Source: Jimgerdemannia flammicorona (taxonomy: Eukaryota > Mucoromycota > Endogonomycetes > Endogonales > Endogonaceae). Taken from it: a stretch of DNA of 31,070 nucleotides. A model generated the notes under the pieces. It ran no database searches, had not been told where the DNA came from, and was given only the letters and a program-made list of their open reading frames with translations. The DNA is taken from positions 1-31,070 of the forward strand of contig RBNI01000455.1 of the NCBI GenBank assembly GCA_003990745.1. Reading direction: 5' to 3'. A program made the position numbers and the translations under genes. Shown here one piece after another: positions 1 to 9,837 of the stretch (within the stretch, counting starts at the first letter, position 1; each line of letters begins with the position of its first letter).

Positions 1-1290
1 AAAAAAAAAAAAAAAAAGCAAGAAGAAAGAAGGTACCCTGTTCGAGATAGAGCCCAAGTCCAATGCTTCTACTGTGGACAATTTGGATACTATGCCACTG
101 AATGTGATAACAAAAGAAGTGACCAAAGGGACTCAGAACCACCAAACTGAAGGAGTGATACCTAGTATAAGAAGACTGAAGCCCATCCTGTTGAAGATTT
201 TGAGAAAGCAAGCAACAGTGAAGACTACAGTGACCTAGACTTATATCCTATCAAGGTTACCACCCAAAAAACAGTCTTCCCAGCAGAGAAAAGGAAGAGA
301 CCTGTAGGAAGGCCATCCAGAAACATCAGCAGAAGAATGATCCAGGAAGAAGACGAAGAGCATGAGGAGGAACAGGTAGAAACACCTCCCCAAACTCCCT
401 CACCATTTGTTCCCGAAACAAATGAGCTACTACCAGAAGATGAAGAAATGAAACAAGAAGAATGGGAACCTATAGCCCCAAAGCCCAAGAAGAAGTACTC
501 TCCAAAGACCATGCCCAGAGACATTTACAATGAAGCCTGGCAGAAGATTCAAGAGATCAAGATGGAAGTCCCTCTCCTATAGTTCCTGCAACTGATACCA
601 GCTGGAATTCGAAATAAATTGTTGAGAACAACCAGGTCTAGCACTGGCTGGGTCCCAATCCTACAGCAAGAACCAGCTCCCATCCCTGTTCAGGCAGCCA
701 AAAGACATGTCAGCACCTACCTACATAGAGATATTGGAGGACAAAAAGTGAAAATCCTCATAGACACAGGAGCAGCTGTCTGTGTCATTGCCAAATGATT
801 CCTGGATACCCTTCAGTGGCCCATTGATGGACCATCCAACCTGAGCATCATAGTCACAGATGGAGCCTGAACTCAACCCCTTGGAGAAGTATGAAATATT
901 ACTATCTCCCTTGGACACATTCAGTTCTCTATTCTGAAAGCTGTTGTCACAGAAGCTGTCACCTATGACATGATTCTTGGCACCAACTGGATGAAGGAAA
1001 TGAATGCAGTCATTGATATTTGTCAACAAGTACTCAAGTTTAACTATTGAGACAAGAAGTACAGAGTTAAGGTGACCAGCTATGAGCAATCAAAGAAGTA
1101 GAAGAAGGTCACTATTTAGGAAGAATATGCCAGTAGTAAGGAGTCTACTACAGAAGAGGAAGAAGAATCTGAAGACAGAAATGATCCCAGACTCAATCCC
1201 AAATCAACCTGGTCAATGACAGACCAGAAGACAATGTCTGGGCCAAGAACACTATCCCTATTACCATTGGAGCTATTGCAGGAGAAATAA
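1..1290 (+). pseudogene. Element A gag C-terminus plus aspartic protease (broken)
   Basis: The frame beginning at base 1 gives a Lys-rich stretch, then a CCHC-like knuckle at 64-105 (CFYCGQFGYYATEC) in which the zinc-ligand His is Tyr (codon 88-90, CAC to TAC), an acidic Pro-rich linker (about 337-560), and a retropepsin domain with ILIDTGAAVCVIAK at about 754-798 and the downstream MILGTNW motif near 970. In-frame stops occur at several points, including directly after the protease active-site region. The frame ends at 1288-1290. The Cys/His-dUTPase region that follows is one nucleotide back (-1). Whether the native element used a frameshift there or an indel occurred cannot be told. Role: nucleic-acid-binding part of gag and the enzyme that matures the polyproteins. 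Confidence 0.85.
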
Positions 1291-3188
1291 AAGGATGCCC
1301 TATCTGCCTCAAGAGACACAAGTGTCCTGAGCATTCCTCCAAGATCATGGGAACAAGGAAATCGCCTGGTACAGCCTGTCCCGAATGCAGAAGAAAGAAG
1401 AAGAAATGCCAACATATTCCAGAAACACCTGCTGCTAAAGCTACAGAAGTTCAAGTGATTTGGGGACAAGAATCATCTGAGAAAGAAGAAACCTCTGACC
1501 CAGAAGTTCCTGAACAAGAGGTACCTGAAGAAGAAGAGGTCCTCAAACTCATTCCCTGGGATGATCCTCACTGGACACTACCTGAAGACAATGATCCTTG
1601 GAATACAGAAAAAGGACCCAGTACAGTCACCATTATCCCCAAGAAAGAAACTCATCAAGAAAAAGCTTTTCAGATAGGAAGATGTCCACACCAAATGGTC
1701 TTCCACTCTCCCCAAGACTACTGCTATCAGTGTCACCTGTTGGACCAACAAGAAAGACAGAGACCCCAGAGACCAGAACCCCCAACTACACTTGTACAGT
1801 CAACCACCTTTCAAGAAGTTACCATAAGATTACAAAGTCGATTTAGAGAATAAGGCTTCTTTACCCGAACAGAGATATACCCCTTATCTACCCTTCCCCC
1901 AACCTATGATCAAGATGGGTACCGATTCCTGAGACAACAAGAGATCACTAACCGGGAACATCATTTCTGAGCAATGGGATATTGCAACCATGGAGGACAC
2001 CCAGACTGCCAAGACTGCAGACATCAGAAAATTCACCTTGGTCATGATGTTGTAATTCATACCTTGAAGAGAGGAGATAACAGAAGCCAGATCCAAAAAA
2101 GCCAAACTAAGAAGCCAGGAAGAAAAATCCTCAAGATCTATGATTTGAGAGAAGATATTCTAGCTCTCATTAGACATAAAACCCACCAAGGATGGGCAGA
2201 AGATGCCACCAACTTCATGAAAGCCCTAGACCCTATAGGAAAAAGAGGAATTAACTACCTCCAAGACCCTTCTACTGGAGCCAGATGGCCACATCTCAAC
2301 CTCAGAGCTTGGAGGCTCTCTGCTAGTAGAGCCTCAGCCCTAGGACAGCCCAAACTCAGTAAGGATATTGCCCAGTATGCCCTGCTGTACCCCAAGGCCA
2401 AACCCCCAACCAAAGTCCACCCAGAAGATGTAGGATATGATCTTCACAGTCTGGAGGATGAATCTATCAAGCCTGGAAAAACCTTCATGATCAGAACCAG
2501 ATTAGTCATGCAGCCATCCCAAGGATCTTACATCCAACTGACCTCAAGGTCTGGACTTGCCAGACAAGGAATAACTGTGGAAGGAGGAATCATTGACCCA
2601 GAATATATAGGCAAAATCAAGGTTATCCTACACAACAGCAGTGCAGAATGGCACCGAATCATTAGAGAACAGAAAATTGCCCAAGCAGTCTTCATGAAAG
2701 TCAAGACCCCACAGTTACAAGAAGCCTCTGAACTAACTGAAGGAACAAGACAAGTGAAGGGATTTGGAAGTTCAGATAGGAAGGAAGTACATCTCCTTCA
2801 AGTCAACCACCTCAAGAGGAATACTCCCCAGCAGGTATACTGCCAACCAGTCAGACTGCACAAGAACCTCATTCTGGAACCTGGAGAGCAAACCACATTT
2901 GAAATCTTTGCACCACCCAACCCCAGAAATCTTTTCTTCGAGCCCAAGGAAGATATCCCACACCTGGACATAGAGGGACACACATTCTCTGACAAGATGA
3001 ATCCAGTATACTCCCGAGCAATCAACCAAAGTTGGGAAACCATCATCTTGCCAAAAGGAACCATCATAGGACATCTGGTGTCTTTTCTCAACCGAACTCA
3101 TAGGGAAGTTTATGAACTAAACCTATTGGGAAACAGCAACAGGTCCCAGAAGAAAGGAAAGGCCCCTCTGCGACCCAGGAGACAGTAA
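1185..3188 (+). pseudogene. Element A Cys/His-rich region, dUTPase and second beta-rich domain
   Basis: One frame runs from about 1185 to the TAA at 3186-3188, broken by TAA at 1851 and TGA at 1968. Four Cys/His clusters come first: 1296-1334 (CPICLKRHKCPEH), 1377-1415, 1683-1733 and 1983-2024 (CNHGGHPDCQDCRH). A trimeric-type dUTPase follows at about 2410-2790, with motif 1 VGYDL, motif 2 SRSGLARQG, motif 3 GGIIDPEYIGK, motif 4 KIAQAVF and motif 5 GFGSSD. The family hydrolyses dUTP to dUMP and pyrophosphate, limiting uracil in cDNA. Residues after that (about 2790-3120: ILEPGEQTTFEI, then LPKGTIIGHLVSF) look like the beta-rich segment found between protease and RT in many gypsy elements. The segment from 1974 to the end is open for 404 codons. 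A -1 slippery heptamer near its end (3128-3134) leads into RT. Confidence 0.85.
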
Positions 3189-4577
3189 AGCCTTCCACCA
3201 ACATTGGAGAAGAATTGACACCCCAACAACAGCAACAACTAGTAGAACTCCTCAACAAGTATCAAGATATCTTCACTACTGATTATGGCAACTAGCCATA
3301 CAACCCATCATATCACCACAGCATAAATACAGGAAATACAACACCTATCTGGCAGAAACCTTATAGAATACCCCATCACTTGAAAACATTCGAAAAGGAG
3401 CATATTCAAGAACTCTTAGACAATGGAGTCATCCGACCCTCTACCAGCCCCTGGGCCAGTCCTATACTTATTGTACCAAAGAAAGGAGGATGGAGACTCT
3501 GTGTGGACTACAGGAAACTCAATTCAGTCACTGAAAAGAATGCCTATCCTTTGTCCAGAATCGATGACCTTTTGGATCAGTTACAAGATGCCAGATACTT
3601 CAGTAGAATGGACCTCTTTGCAGAATTCCATGAGATCCCCATGGACCCCAAGGACATTCAAAAGACAGCCTTTCTTGCTCTAGGAAAACTGTTTAAGTAC
3701 CTCTGAATGCCCTTTGGACTTTGCAATGCACCCCTACCTTCCAGAGGATGATGAATTCAGTCTATGCCCCTTTGATCTACTACTGCCTCATTATATATAT
3801 GGACAATTCCAACATCTATTCAGCAAATTTCGAAGAATACCTGCACCACCTAGAGGAATTCTTCAAGCTCACCCACAAAAACCACCTAAGACTAAATGTA
3901 AAGAAATACTACTTTGGGAAACAGAAACTTGAATTCCTTGGATTCATAGTCTCAAAAGAAGGAATCCATGCAGACCCAAAGAAAACTGAGAAGATCAACA
4001 ATTGGCCAGTATCCAAAACCCTGAAGGAGACACTATCATTTCTGATGCTAGTATTCTACTACAGAAGGTTTATCAAGGACTTTGCTCAAATCACTACCCT
4101 AATCCAGATCCTTCTCAAGAAAGGAGTACCATTCAAATAGACAGAATCATAAGGAAAAGTCTTCAAAGAACTCAAAAACCACATGACTATAGCACTAATC
4201 CTTGTGCGTCCCAATCTACAGAAGCCATTCATCTTGTACACAGAGCAGTTCTAGCCCAAGAAGGATCCAATCAACAGTACTATATAATAGCTTATGCAAG
4301 CAGAGCTACCAATCAGTAGCAGATGAACTATGGTAGCACCAAACTGGAATATCTTGCAGTTATATGGGCAGTCACCCTGTTCAAGCATTACCTCATTAGA
4401 AAAAGATTCACCCTGATCACAGACCATACAGCCCTCAAATGGTTATTCAACCATAAGGAACCCACTGGAATCTTAGTCTACTGGATCCTTATCCTTCAGG
4501 ATTACAAAATCACCATCATCCACAAAGCAGGGAAAGCTCACAACAATGTTGATGTACTTTCCCACCAGCCCCAATGA
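3116..4577 (+). pseudogene. Element A reverse transcriptase and RNase H (broken)
   Basis: RT starts in the -1 frame from the slippery site. It has TAG at 3293 (probable CAG to TAG), the block SPWASPILIVPKKGG and LCVDYRKLNSV near 3445-3530, then FGLCNAP near 3715. A one-base loss near 3733 moves the reading to another frame (TFQ-RMMNS and onward, to TAG 4138). The catalytic YxDD box reads YMDN (3796-3807), the second Asp having become Asn (GAC to AAC). RNase H then changes frame again near 4240, where a short deletion has removed the expected TDAS segment with its first catalytic Asp. The TDHTALKWLF and DVLSH blocks remain. The frame ends at TGA 4575-4577, overlapping the integrase ATG. Confidence 0.9.
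3128..3134 (+). promoter_or_regulatory. Candidate -1 ribosomal frameshift site GGGAAAC
   Basis: The heptamer lies in the phase required for -1 slippage (G GGA AAC in the dUTPase frame: codons TTG-GGA-AAC at 3126-3134). Slipping back one base enters the RT frame as GGG-AAA-CAG. The RT frame has a TGA at 3113-3115, just upstream, so it opens immediately before the site, and it stays open to 3292. GGGAAAC is an established -1 site, for example in Mason-Pfizer-type retroviruses. A partial stem (GGAAAGGC at 3156-3163 with GCCTTCC about 25 nt further on) could form but is further away than usual. Confidence 0.6.
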
Positions 4578-5641
4578 ACCAGAAGAAGGGTGTCCCGAGG
4601 AACTACACCCCAAAGGAAGCTCCTCAGACTACCAAGACACAAGAAGATCTCATCTGTAAAGAACATCAGAAAGCCCACCAAGGACAGACAAGTACAGAAG
4701 ACAAGATTCGAAAACAATACCAACATTGGCCCCACCTTAGAGCACAAGTCCAAGACATCATTCAGAAATGTGATATCTGCCAGAAGTATCAAGGGAAGAA
4801 GAACTATCAAGCCCCTTTGCAACTGATTCCTCCACTCACTCATATCTTTCAGAGATGGGGAGTAGATGTAATTGGACCCCTACCAGTTACACCAAGAAGA
4901 ATCAAATATATCCTTGTATTTGTAGAACACCTGACCAAGTGGCCTGAGGCTTTCCCAATGGAAATTGCAGATGTCTTGACCATTGTAGGCCTTCTCCATG
5001 GACTCACACTCAGATATAGACCCCCAGAAGAACTCATCTCTGACCGAGGTACAGAATTCATCAACAATATAATCACAAGTTATGCCCGAATTCACAAGAT
5101 CCACCTCAAGTGGACTACATCATACCACCCTCAAACCAATGGCATGACAGAAAGAATGAACCAGACCATCAAGAAAGGACTTGCCTGAGCCAATCCTACC
5201 AATTGGGACCTCTGTTTACCTGAGATCCTATGGGAAATTTGGAACACCCCTGCTATCTCCACCAAATAGAAACCATTCAAAATGATGTTTGCTAAGAAGA
5301 TCAGAACTGCTGACCATGAGAATCTTGGACAGCTCCTTAAGAAGGCAGAACAGTTATATAATCAAGCCTGAGGTCAGATTATCAAAGCCCAAGAAAGACA
5401 AAAGAAGTATTATGACCAGAAGCAGAAAGATCAAGAGATCAAGATTGGAGATCAAGTACTAGTTTGGAGAAGTATGATTGAGACAAACTTTGCTGCCAAG
5501 CTGGAACCGAAATGGGAAGGACCTTATCTTGTACACAACATCAGAGGAACCAGCATCTATTTAAGAAGCATGGATGGGCGAACCTTGAGAATACCAGTAC
5601 ACATCAATCACCTCAAACTATATCTCCCCTCTATACTATGA
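4574..5641 (+). pseudogene. Element A integrase (broken by stops)
   Basis: ATG 4574 overlaps the RNase H stop as ATGA. The N-terminal zinc-binding HHCC is visible (EHQKAHQG ... CDICQKYQ, about 4660-4795), as is the core with GVDVIGPLP (first Asp), ISDRGTEF (second Asp) and SYHPQTNGMTERMNQT (catalytic Glu). The frame stops at TGA 5186-5188, where an Arg codon CGA probably stood, and at other places, then continues recognisably to the C-terminal GPY/F module (LEPKWEGPYLV near 5500-5532). It ends at TGA 5639-5641. No chromodomain follows. Integrase inserts the cDNA into the genome. The present copy would yield only about 204 residues before the first stop. Confidence 0.9.
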
Positions 5642-6153
5642 GCCAAAGAATTGATCAGCACCTCCAGACATTGGTCCTCAGCTCCTTCCAAGCCCTACCA
5701 GTCCCTCTACCCCAATTCAGCCAAGCTAATGGAAGCCCCCTTCAGAGAATCCAAGCTCATCAAGAAAATCTCACCCTGGCCAGATACCTACTACAAGTCC
5801 ACCAACTGTAGACCTATTATACAATTGGTGAACAATTGCAGAACCTCCCAGCCCCAGAGCAGACCTACATCAAAAACACCACAGGTCTGACCAGAAGAGA
5901 CACTACTGCCGCAGACAGACTATACATCATTTACAAATGAAATGTCACAGCCCTGACATAGGTACAATTCTCCCTAAATGACATTCAAGGAATGAACCCT
6001 ATTACCTATTTGAGCATCATCAATTCCATCAAAATCCTATTCCCTGAAGAAGAAGAAGAGCCCATAGAATGGAGTGACCCTAGTATAGACAATGAAGATG
6101 ATGGAACAGGTATTGATGCAGAAGCAGCCTATGCTTATTGGGATGATAACTGA
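5638..6153 (+). pseudogene. Element A ORF3 (unknown protein), broken
   Basis: ATG 5638 overlaps the integrase stop as ATGA. The frame reads MSQRIDQHLQTLVLSSFQAL and continues, through stops at 5809, near 5938 and near 5962 that C-to-T changes could have made, to an acidic tail (FPEEEEEPIEW ... YWDDN) and TGA 6151. It stands where ORF3 stands in D: between integrase and the polypurine tract. A segment ADRLYIIYK followed some 15 residues later by NDIQ resembles the D ORF3 core IAKRIHKLFR followed by TDF, with a one-residue gap. That is weak evidence for homology, so the call rests on position, start-stop overlap and this motif. No function is proposed. Confidence 0.5.
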
Positions 6154-6180
6154 AGAATAGTCTGGGACAGACTACCCTTC

Positions 6181-6189
6181 AGTGGGGGC
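6181..6189 (+). promoter_or_regulatory. Element A polypurine tract
   Basis: AGTGGGGGC directly precedes the 3' LTR start (TGATGT). In LTR elements such a tract primes plus-strand cDNA synthesis. It differs from the AGGAGGAAG tract of elements C and D. Confidence 0.65.
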
Positions 6190-6349
6190 TGATGTGACAA
6201 ACCAAGACGTACCACCTGAATTATATCTTAACCAGATGACACAAACAATTAGCCAAGATGACATGAACACACAGTATAGTAACCAGCAATCATTACTGCA
6301 GAATCTGTATAATTAGCCAGACATACTATAAAGGGTCTGTTTACCTGGA

Positions 6350-6417
6350 CAGACTCTGTACACTATACAGACTCTGTACACTGTACAGGTCCTGTATACC
6401 ATACAGACTCTGTACAC
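6350..6417 (+). repeat. 18-bp tandem repeat in U3 of the A LTR
   Basis: Four units start at 6350, 6368, 6386 and 6404, consensus CAGACTCTGTACACTATA; the third unit is the most diverged. They lie about 25-90 bp upstream of the TTAGCCAC/TATA promoter, a position typical of LTR enhancer repeats. That function is inferred. Confidence 0.8.
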
Positions 6418-6441
6418 ATGCCATAAGTAGTAGATCTATAG

Positions 6442-6513
6442 TTAGCCACATAGTAACCAGATAGCAACCAACTTGTATAAATTACCCCAGAGACAAGAGT
6501 GAATAAACCTCAG
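6442..6513 (+). promoter_or_regulatory. Element A LTR core promoter and polyadenylation module
   Basis: TTAGCCAC (6442-6449), ACTTGTATAAAT (6471-6482) and GTGAATAAACCTCAG (6499-6513) occur in this order. The D LTR has the same three blocks at 20553, 20579 and 20606, though the two LTRs are otherwise dissimilar. The middle block is a TATA box; the third contains AATAAA. Confidence 0.7.
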
Positions 6514-7623
6514 TCCGAAATTGAAGCAAAAGACAAGTCTGCCTACCACACTTCGAGAGGAACTCTACAGTCACTACTAAGAGATTTTGAGCTTATTTTC
6601 CCACTCTGGTCCACTTTCTGATACAAAGCTTGAAGATTTTGCTGCCAAGTTCAAGTAAAGAACTTTGCCGCCTTTGGAACTATTGGTATACTTGCCAAAT
6701 AAGCCTGAAGAATCCAAGTTTACCACCAAGTTCAAGGAAGAACTTCACTGCCATTTCCAAGTTGTTCACCGCATTCCCAGAGAGCCCTATCCTTGCCACA
6801 AGCCAGTCTATTGATGCAACTTCACAGTAGAGCCAGTCTATCAATGCAACTCTGTGCAAACAAAGCCAGTCTTGACGTAACTTGCCAAGAATCCAAGTTA
6901 ATTCCCAGTTGAAGCTGCCATTCTCAAGTATCCACATTCCCAATTGAAGCTGCTGATTCAGGAAGAATCTGTGCCACCCAAGTTATTATTCCCAGAAGCC
7001 CACTGATTCAGGAAGAATCTGCAACCTCCAAATCATTCGTAGTTCTCAGTGAGCCTGAGTTATTGAGATATCTGCTGCCAGTATTATTTCCAGTAATAAG
7101 AACCCATGGTGTACAAATCCCAGTGAGCCAAATCGAGTTGTCTGCCAAATCTGCATAAGGAATACTGCCAAGATCGTCCTGTATAAGGAAACTGCCACGC
7201 TATACAGAGATCGTCATACCAAGACCATCACCCAGAAATCGCATACTTTTGGAAACCACTGCACTATACAGAGATCGTCGCACTACACAGAGATCATTGT
7301 ACTACATGAAGATCATTGTAGCAAGACCATCACTTAGAAATCACACACTTTTGAAAACTGCTTACACTACACACAAATTCTGCCATTCCCAGTTGACCCG
7401 AGAAGGAAACCCATTCATACACACAAGTTGCCACTACTCCCAAGAACCTGTCTCAAAAAGGAAACTGCTTACACTGTATCTAGATTTTGACTATTATATC
7501 ACTAAATACCAAGGATCTCAGGAATCTTAGAAAATTTTGTTGCTTTTTGACAAAGTAACTGGGGGCTCAAACCAAACTACATCAACCCCCAACCTTGTAA
7601 TCTGCCTCCATTGAGCCAGCACA

Positions 7624-8682
7624 TTACAATAGGTCAAGATCAATGGCTCCTTCTATTTGATATTGAGGGATCTGGGCCTTTGGGTGAAGCTTCTTGATCT
7701 TGAGCTTGAGTTGACTAGTGGTGGGATTGACAGATGTATCCTTGGACAACACAGTGACTAGTCTTGAGGGTTTGCTAGTCTTCCTAGGACATTTGGTTGC
7801 AATGTGTCCTGTTTGGTGACAGAAGAAATAGGCTCCGGATTTCTTCAGGCAGTTCTTTTCTTCAGGGGTGAGCTTGGTGTTCTTTTTGTTCATAGTGTCT
7901 AAGTCCATTGGTGTTGGGCCAACTGTCCTTGGTTGGTTTCTGTGACAGTTCTCGAAGTGGTTCTTCTTGTGGTGTTCTGGTTCAAAGCGATTGCTAAAGG
8001 TGATGACATCGAACCTATTGGTGATTCTCATGACTTTATCAAGACTTTGTGGCTCTTCTAGCTCAACCTTGACTCATGTGTTTCCCTTCAGATCTCAGAT
8101 ATAGCAGTCTATCTTTTCATTCTCAGATATTGCTGGTAGTTCAAGTAGGATTGATAGGAATTATACATTGTAGCCTTGCACAGACTTGAGTTGCTTGATG
8201 TTTGCTAGCTTGTCCCTGGCTAGCTTGGTAGCATTAGCAGGCTTGAACTACTTGTGAAGAGCTCTCTTGAAGACTTCCCAATCTTTGACTTGTACATGTG
8301 AATGCATAGATGTAGTCATGATGTGATTGCACTACCAAATAGCTGCATTTCCTTAGAGGAGTATGGCAGCAAATTGGACTTGCATGTCTTCATCCATTCT
8401 TGTGAGCTCAAAGTATTGGTCCAATTAGAAGGTCCATATATCTGTAGATAGTCCTCCTCAGTGGCTGTTAAAGATATCTGACTTGAGTGGCTTGAAACTG
8501 ACTGGTGTGATAGCAGAGTGTGATGTGCTTATAGTTCTTATTTTCTGCTGTTCTAGTTGTGCTTGCAGTTCTTGGATTTGGTAGGCAATAGCATTGATCA
8601 TATCTTCTATGCCAACTTGTGCTCCTCCTGCTTCTTCTGTAGCAGAGAGGTCTGGCTGATAGGCTGACTCTTTGCAGCTCAT
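7624..8682 (-). pseudogene. Element B gag with dUTPase-like C-terminal tail
   Basis: ATG at 8682 begins MSCKESAYQPDLSATEEAGG; a coiled-coil-like stretch QIQELQAQLEQQK follows. Through several C-to-T stops the minus strand then reads a typical Retrotrans_gag capsid block (LDQYFELTRMDEDMQVQFAA, then LL-GNAAIW). The last 135 codons (8031-7624) are open. They hold a knuckle whose first Cys has become Tyr or Phe (FFCHQTGHIATKC), then LKIKKLHPKAQIPQYQIEGA, which closely matches the start of the dUTPase domain in C (LKIKKFHPKAKIPKYKTEGA). It stops just after the equivalent of dUTPase motif 1, so no active enzyme is encoded here. Role of gag: particle shell and RNA packaging. Confidence 0.8.
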
Positions 8683-8754
8683 TTTGAGTTCATGTGACTA
8701 GTTGTGACTAGTTTCCGAATTTGTGTGGAGTTTCTTAATAAGGCAAGGTATAAC

Positions 8755-8772
8755 AACACCACTGCTACCAAG
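8755..8772 (-). promoter_or_regulatory. Element B primer binding site candidate
   Basis: Directly inside the LTR end (TATTACA on the minus strand) comes CTTGGTAGCAGTGGTG. TGGTAGC resembles the complement of an initiator tRNA-Met 3' end, as in the Ty1 primer site. The match is short. Confidence 0.4.
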
Positions 8773-9225
8773 TGTAATAGTTCTAGTTTCTTTAAGAGGA
8801 AGCAGCTAAATCTGGAAGTTCTAGTTGGCCTAAAGTAGCTCGAAGAGATACTTAAAGGTTCAAGTATTCTTGAGAGAAAATATTCTGAGCTTTATTTAGG
8901 CAGAGAACAAGGATATTTATATATGATCTGAAAGAAAGATCTGGAAGGATCTTGGAAAGAAAGAGAAATGCCAAGAAATAGGTTCTCAGCAAAGCTGACT
9001 AATACTATTCTACAATGTTCTGAAAGGTTTCATAACTAGCTGAGACAAGATACTTGGTGTCAAGAAAAGACAAGAATGTTCTAGTAGTGTCTGGGCACCA
9101 AGGGAAGGTTTCTAAGTAAGTAGAAGGTGCTGGAACATAGTAGAATATTCAAGAAAAGACAAGAAAAGACTAACTAAAAGATGCGAAAATATACTAAGAC
9201 TAAATATGACTGTGAAATTATTACA
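8773..9225 (-). repeat. Element B 5' LTR (453 bp)
   Basis: On the plus strand it starts TGTAATAG (8773) and ends TTATTACA (9225), giving a 7-bp perfect terminal inverted repeat TGTAATA/TATTACA. Reading the minus strand, an ATATATAAATATCC TATA-like box and a TAAATAAAGC polyadenylation-like signal lie in the right order toward the gag side. No second copy is in the window, so the boundaries rest on the inverted repeat and the adjoining primer-site candidate. Confidence 0.65.
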
Positions 9226-9837
9226 TTTACTTTTCAAATAAGTATCTATCTCCATTTCAGGATTTGTTATCAGTTTTTGTCTTTTATTGAATATATGTTT
9301 ATATAGTACAACATTGATATCATCTCTTACTTCTTTATGATCTTTAGAATTTATTCAATTAATTGATCCAGATTGAAGAGCATAGTTTTTATTATAAACT
9401 GTATGAAGTTTATCTTTAGCCTCTTCAATCCAAATATCTTCCCAATTATATAATAAATAATATTCTAGCTTAAGCCTAAAATTGAGTACTGGTTTTCATT
9501 AAAAAATAAAACAAAATAAAATTTAAAATAAATTAATAATGGCCAACAAGTAAATTTTAAAATAGATTCATATTGTTTTCAATATCATGTAAATTTTAAA
9601 ATAGATTTATGCTATCTCTGATATTAAGAAAATTTTGAAATATTTACTTATGTACCAATATAATAAATTGGAGTATTTATTATTGAATAACATGTCTTCA
9701 ACTTAGTAATAGCTGTAGTTAGTACCAGGTAAATAATATTTAGCTCTTCTGTATATTTTCAAATTTCTTGCTTGTTATCCTTCAATATATCTATTAGAAA
9801 GTTATATATAGGAATAATAGAATAAATTATTGGATAT
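9226..9837. other. AT-rich spacer, no gene seen
   Basis: About 610 bp of AT-rich sequence between the B LTR and the C 3' LTR. A roughly 20-bp unit, AAATTTTAAAATAGATTYAT, occurs near 9553 and 9591. The last four bases, ATAT (9834-9837), are one copy of the C target-site duplication. Confidence 0.7.

Larger units (their letters stand above)
1..7584 (+). mobile_element. Element A: Ty3/gypsy LTR retrotransposon, 5' end outside window, decayed
   Basis: Order on the plus strand is gag CCHC knuckle, aspartic protease, Cys/His-rich region, dUTPase, RT, RNase H, integrase, ORF3, polypurine tract, 3' LTR. The order protease-RT-RNase H-integrase places it in Ty3/gypsy (Metaviridae). The 5' LTR and most of gag lie left of the window. 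Many stops are explained by C-to-T on one or other strand (CGA to TGA, CAG to TAG), and there are frame changes in RT and RNase H, so this copy cannot be autonomous. It ends at base 7584 against element B, which it interrupts. A target duplication cannot be tested because the left end is missing. Confidence 0.93.
6190..7584 (+). repeat. Element A 3' LTR (about 1395 bp)
   Basis: Bounded by TGATGT at 6190 and ACATCA at 7579-7584, a 6-bp perfect inverted repeat. The left edge follows the polypurine tract and the right edge abuts element B. Inside are four 18-bp tandem repeats (6350-6417), a TTAGCCAC box (6442), a TATA box (TGTATAAAT, about 6474) and an AATAAA signal (6502). Everything from about 6530 to the end, roughly 1 kb, would be U5. 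It is rich in imperfect repeats, such as CTATACAGAGATCGTC (three versions between about 7200 and 7297) and a 30-bp unit at 7221-7250 and 7324-7353. A decayed relative fills the end of the window. No convincing ORF was found in it. Confidence 0.75.
7585..9225 (-). mobile_element. Element B: 5' part of a gypsy-type retrotransposon, cut by element A
   Basis: On the minus strand it reads 5' LTR (9225 to 8773), possible primer site, gag (from 8682) and, at the gag C-terminus, the first residues of a dUTPase-like domain. Sequence stops at the right edge of the A LTR. The rest of the element is either left of A, outside the window, or lost. Its gag has the classical gypsy capsid and one knuckle and is not alignable by eye with the gag of C or D, so it is a different family. 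Confidence 0.75.

Noticed and set aside
1..17. A17 run as a poly(A) tail of a LINE or SINE
   Set aside because: It reads in frame as lysines leading into the A gag knuckle. With the T10 at the window end it may simply reflect where the sequence was cut or a contig ended.
225..524. Ser-rich minus-strand ORF of 99 codons
   Set aside because: Antisense shadow of the Glu-rich gag-protease linker of A. Other minus-strand ORFs over D (for example 21664-22227 and 22396-22995) are shadows in the same way.
1180..1290. A second slippery heptamer (CCCAAAT near 1198) for the protease to Cys/His frame change in A
   Set aside because: It is out of phase with the protease frame; the change may be programmed elsewhere or be an indel.
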